Origin: JALHOM01 sp964615775 | Lineage (GTDB): Bacteria > Patescibacteriota > Saccharimonadia > Saccharimonadales > 2-12-FULL-41-12 | Direction: 5' to 3' | Assembly (NCBI GenBank): GCA_964615775.1 | Contig: CAZTQB010000001.1 | Location: 62,001 to 126,000 of the forward strand | Length of the DNA: 64,000 nt | In this document: positions 58,622 to 64,000 of the stretch, piece after piece | Layout: every line of letters starts with the position of its first letter | Numbering within the stretch: position 1 is the first letter of the stretch | Notes under the pieces: generated by a model | Told to the model about the DNA's origin: nothing | Databases searched by the model: none | Seen by the model: only the letters and a program-made list of their open reading frames with translations | Position numbers and translations under genes: made by a program

Positions 58622-59290
58622 ATGGCTGAAGATAAGAACAAGAATAATTCACGAAAAAACAGTACTCCGGAAGAGAAGCAGTTTGACGAAAGAGTTGTAC
58701 ATATTGATCGTGTAGCTCGTGTTGTAAAAGGTGGTCGACGCTTTAGATTTAGAGCCTTGGTAGTTGTAGGTGATCATAAAGGCAAAGTTGGTATCGGTAT
58801 TTCAAAAGGTGCTGACGTAACAGCTGCTGTCGCAAAAGCGGTAGACGTCGCTAAGAAAAACTTCAATGACCTTAAACTATATAAAGGAACTTTTCCGCAT
58901 GAGGCACAAGCCAAAGTCGGTGGTTCTGTAATTTTGCTTAAACCAGCATCTGTTGGAACTGGTCTAATCGCTGGAGGTGTAGTACGAACTGTATTGGAAG
59001 TTGCTGGCGTAAGCAATGCTTTGTCGAAGTCGCTCGGCTCAACTAACAAAATTAACACTGCTTACGCGACTATCGAAGCTCTAAAGCAAATGGAATATGC
59101 TAAAGACTGGATTACAACTAAGTATAATAACGACAAAAAGAAAGCCGCTGGGGCTAAGACTGAAATTAAATTAGCCGACAAGTCAGTTGGGACTAAAAAA
59201 GTCGAAACCAAAAAGCCAGTAGTAAAAGAATCTGCTAAATCAAAGACTAAAACGACAAAAAGTTCTGCTAAAAAGGAGACTAAAAAATGA
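58622..59290 (+). CDS. rpsE: 30S ribosomal protein S5 with lysine-rich C-terminal tail
   Basis: 222 residues against about 165 for Escherichia coli S5. The double-stranded RNA-binding-like domain is FDERVVHIDRVARVVKGGRRF; the second domain has GTGLIAGGVVRTVLEVAGV. The last 50-60 residues are a Lys/Ala/Thr tail (KPVVKESAKSKTKTTKSS). Its end overlaps the rplO start by four bases (ATGA). Confidence 0.96.
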   Translation: MAEDKNKNNSRKNSTPEEKQFDERVVHIDRVARVVKGGRRFRFRALVVVGDHKGKVGIGISKGADVTAAVAKAVDVAKKNFNDLKLYKGTFPHEAQAKVGGSVILLKPASVGTGLIAGGVVRTVLEVAGVSNALSKSLGSTNKINTAYATIEALKQMEYAKDWITTKYNNDKKKAAGAKTEIKLADKSVGTKKVETKKPVVKESAKSKTKTTKSSAKKETKK

Positions 59291-59763
59291 GATTTGAAGA
59301 TTTGAAAGTAAAAGCTAATCGCAAATCCACTAGGGTTGGTCGTGGTATCTCTGCTGGTAAAGGCAAAACAGCTGGTCGTGGCACAAAAGGTCAGGGTTCT
59401 CGAAAGAGTGGTGGCGTAAGACCTGGTTTTGAAGGTGGTCAGATGCCATTATATATGCGAATCCCAAAACTTCGCGGTTTTAAATCTCATCGACCTAGAG
59501 TGAGTAACGTTTATACTGGTGAGCTGCAAAAGCTTGGCAAGGCAAGCGTTGATACAAATATCTTGGCCGAGGCTGGTTTGATTGAAAATCCATATGTTAG
59601 GGTTAAGCTCATTAACAAAGGTGAACTAACCAAGAAAATGACGGTAAAGTTGCAGTTTGCAAGTCAATCTGCAGTGGCGACTTTGCAGGCAGCCGGTGGA
59701 AACTTTGAAGTTACGCCACAACTTAAGCGTCCAGCTTCAGCTAAAAAGTCTACTAAAAAATAG
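59287..59763 (+). CDS. rplO: 50S ribosomal protein L15
   Basis: 158 residues. The glycine-rich N-terminus GRGISAGKGKTAGRGTKGQG and FEGGQMPLYMRIPKLRGF are diagnostic; the C-terminus ends in a short lysine tail. rpmD (L30), which usually separates rpsE and rplO, is absent: the two genes overlap. A terminator follows. Confidence 0.97.
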   Translation: MRFEDLKVKANRKSTRVGRGISAGKGKTAGRGTKGQGSRKSGGVRPGFEGGQMPLYMRIPKLRGFKSHRPRVSNVYTGELQKLGKASVDTNILAEAGLIENPYVRVKLINKGELTKKMTVKLQFASQSAVATLQAAGGNFEVTPQLKRPASAKKSTKK

Positions 59764-59783
59764 TTTTTAGAAAATACTTTTAA

Positions 59784-59815
59784 ATGGCTCTGTTAAATTA
59801 ACGGAGTCATTTTTA
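59784..59815 (+). terminator. Intrinsic terminator between rplO and secY
   Basis: ATGGCTCTGTTA (59784-59795) and TAACGGAGTCAT (59799-59810) form 12 pairs, two of them G-U in plus-strand RNA, around a three-base loop. A T-run (59810-59814) follows. Confidence 0.85.
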
Positions 59816-59880
59816 TTTATTACGAGTAAAGTTAAAAAAACAATTTTAGTTGTAGTTTTAGCAATTAAACTAAACTAATC

Positions 59881-59909
59881 TTGAAGCTAGCTACCATCTC
59901 TTATATAAT
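59881..59909 (+). promoter_or_regulatory. secY promoter
   Basis: TTGAAG (59881-59886), 17 nt, TATAAT (59904-59909). The leader would be about 35 nt. With the terminator upstream, secY is expressed separately from the ribosomal operon. Confidence 0.8.
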
Positions 59910-59951
59910 ACTTACTTAGATAAAATTAATGAGGGTAGAACGTCTGTAATT

Positions 59952-61427
59952 ATGAACTGGAAGTTAATCTGGAAATCTTTAGCTGATAATGATATGAGAA
60001 AACGTATACTGGCAGTGCTTGGTATACTAGTAATTTTTCGTCTTTTGGCACATATTCCTATTCCTTTGGGCAATTCTGAAACACTAAGGCAAGTTCTAAA
60101 CGGAATTTTTACCAGCCAGGATACTCCGCAGTTTCTTAGCTTTTTGAATGTTTTATCTGGTGGTGCTTTAGCTAATTTTTCGATTATGTTGATTGGTCTT
60201 GGCCCATACATTAACGCAAGTATCATTATGCAACTTCTTACTAAAGCAATTCCCAAGCTTGAAGAGATGAATAAAGAGGGCGAGTTTGGCCGTAAGAAAA
60301 TCAACCAATACACTCGTCTATTAACCTTACCACTAGCAATTATTCAATCAGTCGGTACAATCTTTTTAGTTAAAACTCAGGCTTCGTCATTTGCTGGCCT
60401 TGGTGATATTACTGCCGGTGCTAGTATTGCTCAGTGGATATTGATGGTGGCTTCTCTAACTGGTGGAGCTATGATGTTGATGTGGCTTGGTGAGCTAGTG
60501 ACAGAGCAAAGTATCGGAAATGGTATATCTTTGCTTATTACGGTTGGTATTGTGTCGAGCTTGCCGGGATCAATTATGCAGCTGATAAATACTTCAGTTA
60601 GCTCTGGTGGTGAAAAATGGGTATTGTTTGGCCATGCTTTACCGCTTAATAAAACAGGCTTTTTCTACTCGATAGGAATTGCTTTAGCGGTATTGTTAGT
60701 CACAATGTTTGTGGTTAGGCTTAACGAAGCTCAGCGGCGGCTGACGATACATTATGCTAAACGAGTACAAGGCAATCGAGCCTATGGCGGTGTAACAACA
60801 ATGTTACCGGTTAAGCTAATTACTGCTGGTGTGATACCAATTATTTTTGCTGTGGCTTTTCTTAGTGTACCTAATTTCATGGCTCAAATTTTGGTAAAAA
60901 ATCACAGTGAAAATCTGCAAAAACTTGGACAAGATTTGACTCTTTGGTTTCAGACACCAACAGCCCAAACTCTAACATCTGGTGATTGGCATGCATATAT
61001 TTATCCAGTTATTTACTTTATTTTGGTTGTGTTATTTACCTTCTTTTATACCTCAATTGCTTTTAACGCTAAAGAAATTGCTGAAAATTTACAAAAACAA
61101 GGTGCTTTTCTCGAAGACGTACGTTCTGGTAAGCAAACTGAGAAGTACTTAACCAAAGTTGTTAACCGATTGACGCTATTTGGAGCGTTCGCTTTAGGTA
61201 TGCTAGCTGTATTGCCAATCATCGCAGAAGCTTTTCTAAAAAATAATTTAGCTATCACCGGTACATCAATTTTGATTTTGGTAGCGGTTTCACTAGAAAC
61301 ACTAAGACAAGTTGAGTCTAGGGCCATGCTTATCACTTATAGTCAGTATGATGGATCAGACTTCTTTCAAGCAGTTGATAAGCCAAAAAAGCGTCTACGA
61401 CTCCCTAATATAAGAAAATCAAAATAA
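59952..61427 (+). CDS. secY: Protein translocase subunit SecY
   Basis: Central channel of the Sec translocon, 491 residues with ten transmembrane helices. MRKRILAVLGILVIFRLLAHIPIPLG opens helix 1; PYINASIIMQLLTKAIPKLEEM is the helix 2 region; RLNEAQRRLTIHYAKRVQG is the C4 cytoplasmic loop; the C-terminal part has NPKEIAENLQKQG-like AKEIAENLQKQGAFLEDVR. A basic C-terminal tail follows. adk, map and secE are not next to it. Confidence 0.96.
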   Translation: MNWKLIWKSLADNDMRKRILAVLGILVIFRLLAHIPIPLGNSETLRQVLNGIFTSQDTPQFLSFLNVLSGGALANFSIMLIGLGPYINASIIMQLLTKAIPKLEEMNKEGEFGRKKINQYTRLLTLPLAIIQSVGTIFLVKTQASSFAGLGDITAGASIAQWILMVASLTGGAMMLMWLGELVTEQSIGNGISLLITVGIVSSLPGSIMQLINTSVSSGGEKWVLFGHALPLNKTGFFYSIGIALAVLLVTMFVVRLNEAQRRLTIHYAKRVQGNRAYGGVTTMLPVKLITAGVIPIIFAVAFLSVPNFMAQILVKNHSENLQKLGQDLTLWFQTPTAQTLTSGDWHAYIYPVIYFILVVLFTFFYTSIAFNAKEIAENLQKQGAFLEDVRSGKQTEKYLTKVVNRLTLFGAFALGMLAVLPIIAEAFLKNNLAITGTSILILVAVSLETLRQVESRAMLITYSQYDGSDFFQAVDKPKKRLRLPNIRKSK

Positions 61428-61434
61428 CTAACGT

Positions 61435-61471
61435 AAAACACTTTACAAAGGTGGTAGTGTTTTGCTATAAT
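61435..61471 (+). promoter_or_regulatory. secY-end stem-loop overlapping the infA promoter
   Basis: AAAACACT (61435-61442) pairs with AGTGTTTT (61456-61463), a possible terminator for secY. The same bases carry a promoter, TTTACA (61442-61447), 18 nt, TATAAT (61466-61471). Confidence 0.6.
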
Positions 61472-61500
61472 TACTTACCAGTTATATTTAGAGTACGCCG

Positions 61501-61535
61501 TCAATATAAGTATTGCTCATATTGATTAAATACTT
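61501..61535 (+). promoter_or_regulatory. infA leader with two interleaved 7-bp pairings (pseudoknot or switch)
   Basis: TCAATAT (61501-61507) can pair with ATATTGA (61519-61525); AAGTATT (61508-61514) can pair with AATACTT (61529-61535). The order a-b-a'-b' is that of an H-type pseudoknot. With no bases between a and b the full pseudoknot may be strained, in which case the two stems would be mutually exclusive. Confidence 0.45.
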
Positions 61536-61558
61536 AAGAATATATCAGAGACATATCT

Positions 61559-61780
61559 ATGGCAAAAAATAAGGAAGTAATTGAGCTGTCGGGGGTAATA
61601 TCCGAAACTCTACCGGGAACTCAGTTTCGGGTTAAGCTTTCTAATGGCCATGAGATTATAGCTCATGTTGCTGGTAAAATGCGTAAACACTATATACGAA
61701 TTGTGCCTGGTGACACTGTCACTGTAGAACTAACCCCTTACGATCTAACGAAGGGGCGGATTACATACAGAAAATCATAA
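61559..61780 (+). CDS. infA: Translation initiation factor IF-1
   Basis: 73 residues, OB-fold. KEVIELSGVISETLPGTQFRV, the conserved HVAGKMRKHYIRIVPGD and TPYDLTKGRITYRKS are diagnostic. It has its own promoter and a leader of about 80 nt. Placed before rpmJ, rpsM and rpsK as in most bacteria, with adk and map missing from the preceding interval. Confidence 0.97.
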   Translation: MAKNKEVIELSGVISETLPGTQFRVKLSNGHEIIAHVAGKMRKHYIRIVPGDTVTVELTPYDLTKGRITYRKS

Positions 61781-61824
61781 TTTATCACTTACAAAAAGAA
61801 TCTAGAAATTTTGTAAATGATAAA
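61781..61824 (+). promoter_or_regulatory. 15-bp stem-loop between infA and rpmJ
   Basis: TTTATCA-C-TTACAAAA (61781-61796) pairs with TTTTGTAA-A-TGATAAA (61809-61824), broken only by one C/A mismatch, around a 12-base loop. It starts directly after the infA stop and has no T-run. A second hairpin, GTGTTT/AAACAC, lies near 61855-61870 just before the rpmJ binding site. Confidence 0.7.
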
Positions 61825-61894
61825 TTAGATTTAAAAATACTAAATAAGCAGTGTGTTTCCGAAAACACCATAAAGAAAGGAATCGGAGATCCGT

Positions 61895-62011
61895 ATGAAG
61901 GTACGTGCAAGCGTTAAGAAAATTTCGCCTGATGACAAGATTGTTCGTCGTAAAGGTCGAATTTACGTAATTAATAAATTAAAACCAAAGCATAAGCAGA
62001 GGCAAGGATAA
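61895..62011 (+). CDS. rpmJ: 50S ribosomal protein L36, zinc-free
   Basis: 38 residues, a small gene easily missed. It starts MKVRASVKKISPDDK and ends KPKHKQRQG, matching L36 throughout. The zinc ligands of canonical L36 (CxxC and the later C...H) are replaced: CEKC by SPDD and the third cysteine by N, so it belongs to the zinc-independent class. GAAAGGAATCGGAG lies upstream; rpsM begins one base after the stop. Confidence 0.95.
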   Translation: MKVRASVKKISPDDKIVRRKGRIYVINKLKPKHKQRQG

Positions 62012-62012
62012 T

Positions 62013-62399
62013 ATGGCAAGAATTTCAGGTGTAACAATCCCAAATGAGAAGCAAATTCAGATTGCTTTAACTTACGTTTATGGAATTGGACCAAAGTTTG
62101 CTGACGAAATATTAACTTTGGCTAAAGTTGAACCAACCGTTCGTGTGAAAGATATGACTGATGATGAAATTAGTCGAATTTCAGAAGTAATTGCCGATAA
62201 GTATACTGTTGAAGGTGAACTTCAGCGTATTGTGACAGGTAATATTAAGCGTCTAAAAGATATAAATAGCTACCGCGGACAAAGACACAAGAGTAACCTG
62301 CCGAGTCGTGGTCAGCGTACCAAGACCAATGCTCGCACTAGAAGAGGTAAGAAAACCACAGTTGGTGGAACAGCTAAGAAGGTAGCGTCAAAGACTTAG
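62013..62399 (+). CDS. rpsM: 30S ribosomal protein S13
   Basis: Head protein contacting P-site tRNA, 128 residues. MARISGVTIPNEKQIQIAL, TYVYGIGPKFADEIL and SYRGQRHKSNLPSRGQRTK are diagnostic. The C-terminus is basic (RRGKKTTVGGTAKKVASKT). rpsK follows after eight bases. Confidence 0.97.
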   Translation: MARISGVTIPNEKQIQIALTYVYGIGPKFADEILTLAKVEPTVRVKDMTDDEISRISEVIADKYTVEGELQRIVTGNIKRLKDINSYRGQRHKSNLPSRGQRTKTNARTRRGKKTTVGGTAKKVASKT

Positions 62400-62407
62400 G
62401 ATAAATT

Positions 62408-62806
62408 ATGGCAGAAGTAACTAACAACACAACCAAAAAGAAGAAATCTAAAAGAGTCGTAGCTAATGGACAGGTGCATGTTCAAGCTTCGTTTAACAAT
62501 ACAATTATTACAGTAACAGATAACGTTGGCGGCACTCTAACAACTGCTAGTGCGGGGGCTTGTGGCTTTCGTGGTAGCAAAAAAGGCACAGCATACGCAG
62601 CTCAAGTAGCTGCCGAGAAAGCTATTAGTGCTGCCAAGCAACAGTACAGTCTTTCGAAAGCTAACGTATTTATTAAAGGCATTGGGCTGGGTCGCGAGTC
62701 TGCAGTGCGAGCATTGGCAGCGGCTGGTGTAGCTGTAGAATCGATTACTGACGTAACTGGTGTACCGCACGGTGGCTGCCGTCCGAGAAAGGCAAGGAGA
62801 GTATAA
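62408..62806 (+). CDS. rpsK: 30S ribosomal protein S11
   Basis: Platform protein, 132 residues. VHVQASFNNTIITVTDNVGG, SAGACGFRGSKKGTAYAAQ and TGVPHGGCRPRKARRV at the C-terminus are fully conserved. It ends five bases before the rpsD ATG. Confidence 0.98.
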   Translation: MAEVTNNTTKKKKSKRVVANGQVHVQASFNNTIITVTDNVGGTLTTASAGACGFRGSKKGTAYAAQVAAEKAISAAKQQYSLSKANVFIKGIGLGRESAVRALAAAGVAVESITDVTGVPHGGCRPRKARRV

Positions 62807-62810
62807 ACTA

Positions 62811-63428
62811 ATGGCACGAGATAGACAATCAATCGTAAAAATGAGTCGTCGTGAAGGCTATGCTCTTCACCCTAAAGCTCATAAGGCTCTAATAAAGCGA
62901 TCGAACCCACCAGGTGAGCAAAAAGCTGGTGCATTTCGTTCAAAATCTAGTCAATATAACCTTCAACTTCGCGAGAAACAGAAGGTAAAGCGACTTTATG
63001 GACTTTTAGAAAAGCAATTTTCTAACCTAATGAAAGAAGCCAGTAAAACAAAAGGCCAATCAGGTCAGGTTTTGTTGAGATTTCTTGAACTTCGGGCAGA
63101 CAATGCCGTTTACCGTGCAGGTTTTGCAACCTCACGCCGAGCTAGCAGACAGCTAGTTACCCATGGACATTTCGAGTTGAATGGTCGTAGAGTTGATATT
63201 CCATCAATCCGTCTAAAAGAAGGTGACGAACTAACAGTTAGACCAAAGAGCCAAAAATCGGAATATTTTAAAAATCTAGATGATGTAAGCCCGGCGGCGG
63301 GTGAAATACCGGCTTGGCTAAAAGTTGACCGCAAGAAATTTACAGTAAAAATAACTGGTGTACCGACTCGTGATGAGGCGGAAACAGATATAAATGAGCA
63401 ATTAATTGTTGAGTATTACTCACGCTAG
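62811..63428 (+). CDS. rpsD: 30S ribosomal protein S4
   Basis: Assembly-initiating 30S protein, 205 residues. The frame is open upstream to 62760 inside rpsK, but the start is ATG 62811 because AAGGAGAG precedes it and MARDRQSIVKMSRREGYAL is the expected N-terminus. The S4 domain (about 100-165) has RLDNAVYRAGF-like LRADNAVYRAGFATSRRASRQ. The N-terminal CxxC-type zinc site of some S4 proteins is absent. rpoA follows 18 bases later. Confidence 0.96.
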   Translation: MARDRQSIVKMSRREGYALHPKAHKALIKRSNPPGEQKAGAFRSKSSQYNLQLREKQKVKRLYGLLEKQFSNLMKEASKTKGQSGQVLLRFLELRADNAVYRAGFATSRRASRQLVTHGHFELNGRRVDIPSIRLKEGDELTVRPKSQKSEYFKNLDDVSPAAGEIPAWLKVDRKKFTVKITGVPTRDEAETDINEQLIVEYYSR

Positions 63429-63446
63429 AAGTAGAAAGGAATAAAT

Positions 63447-64000
63447 ATGTCAAAAATAATTCACACTCCAGGCGTTGTAAATGTAGAGGAACACAATGCT
63501 ACATCGGCAACCTTTACTGTTGAGCCACTACATAGCGGTTACGGAATGACCTTAGGTAATAGCTTAAGGCGGGTTGCACTGTCGTCATTATCGGGAGCAG
63601 CCATCACAGGCGTAAGATTTGAAGGTGCTAGTCACGAATTCACTACTTTACCAGGCGTTGTTGAGGATGTTGTAGATGTAATTCTCAACTTAAAAGGCGT
63701 TGTCTTTAAAGTATTTTCTGAAGATGCACAAACATTAAGAATTGCCAAAAAAGGCAAAGGTCATCTAACTGCCAAAGATATTCAAACAACCGCTGATGTT
63801 GAGATTGTTAACCCAGAACACATTATTTGCAATCTTGATGACAAAGCAGATTTTGTTTGCGAAATTGTTGTTGAGGTTGGTCGTGGCTATAAAACAGCAG
63901 ATGAAGCAGGTGCTAACCGTAAAGTAGCTGATGTAATCGCAGTTGATGCTTTGTACAGTCCAGTAAGAAGAGTTCGCTATAGCGTCGAAAATACTCGTGT
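63447..64000 (+). CDS. rpoA: DNA-directed RNA polymerase subunit alpha, C-terminus beyond window
   Basis: Alpha subunit that nucleates polymerase assembly. ATG at 63447 with AGAAAGGAA upstream; 184 codons are visible, covering the N-terminal dimerisation domain. HSGYGMTLGNSLRRVALSSL is the hallmark of the alpha N-terminal domain, and VDALYSPVRRVRYSVENTRV is the start of the second half. The C-terminal DNA-binding domain is outside the window. Order rpsM-rpsK-rpsD-rpoA is standard. Confidence 0.97.
   Translation, partial: MSKIIHTPGVVNVEEHNATSATFTVEPLHSGYGMTLGNSLRRVALSSLSGAAITGVRFEGASHEFTTLPGVVEDVVDVILNLKGVVFKVFSEDAQTLRIAKKGKGHLTAKDIQTTADVEIVNPEHIICNLDDKADFVCEIVVEVGRGYKTADEAGANRKVADVIAVDALYSPVRRVRYSVENTR

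Noticed and set aside
62760..62810. Upstream extension of rpsD into rpsK.
   Set aside because: ATG 62811 has a strong binding site and a canonical S4 N-terminus.
1..64000. Alternative genetic code with TGA as glycine, as in some Patescibacteria.
   Set aside because: TGA functions as a stop in rpoB and other genes, and reading frames end normally.
1..64000. CRISPR arrays, insertion sequences, integrases, rRNA genes.
   Set aside because: None seen; no tandem repeats with spacers, transposase-like frames or rRNA sequences.

Overview
The window looks like a chromosomal segment of a Candidatus Saccharibacteria (TM7) member, within the Patescibacteria/CPR. This is inferred from several features: AT-rich DNA, very tight gene packing, TGA used as a stop (for example rpoB), a universal ribosomal cluster without rpmD (L30), adk or map, zinc-ligand-free L36, S14 and RNA polymerase beta-prime, and a minimal single-membrane-style type IV secretion locus. 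No search could be run, so the lineage is a moderate-confidence call.

Layout. 1-2.3 kb (minus): 5' part of an M1 aminopeptidase and a PlsC-type acyltransferase. 2.3-9.7 kb (plus): nusA with a hairpin terminator at its extreme 5' end, clpC under a CIRCE operator, a membrane HEXXH protein, radA and a PIN-TRAM protein. 9.7-12.8 kb (minus): a class A penicillin-binding protein. 12.9-25 kb: tyrS, recG, a GNAT gene, rsmD, tRNA-Leu(UAG), a coiled-coil gene split across two frames at an A_AAA_AAG slippery heptamer, hisS, tig, clpP (second CIRCE) and four genes of unknown function. 25-32.7 kb: rpoB-rpoC. 32.7-49.6 kb: the str genes rpsL-rpsG, fusA, tuf and rpsJ, interrupted twice. A type IV secretion operon (33.8-41.9 kb), a structured gene-free region and a reverse-strand membrane protein lie between rpsG and fusA. 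A reverse-strand OtsA-OtsB trehalose gene lies between fusA and tuf. 49.6-64 kb: two small exported/membrane genes behind a consensus promoter, then rplC to rplO, secY, infA, rpmJ, rpsM, rpsK, rpsD and the start of rpoA.

How the genes work together. Most of the window is core information processing (transcription, ribosome, elongation factors, Sec translocon) plus protein quality control (ClpC-ClpP and trigger factor, with clpC and clpP sharing a CIRCE operator). The secretion operon encodes a ParA-like membrane ATPase, a VirB2-like pilin, a VirB8/TcpC-like protein, a VirB6-like protein, a split VirB4-type pair and a two-domain wall hydrolase. It is a plausible surface machine for an episymbiotic lifestyle.

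The most notable signals are regulatory RNA and unusual residues. At least nine genes have a -10 box 6-9 nt before the start codon, implying leaderless mRNAs. Structured leaders precede rpsL, rplC, infA, rpmJ, tuf and the secretion operon. Stem-loops occupy several junctions inside that operon, and a 42.06-42.34 kb region is dense in hairpins. EF-G carries NKIN instead of NKxD, RpoC lacks both usual zinc sites, and TyrRS has TIGN in place of HIGH.
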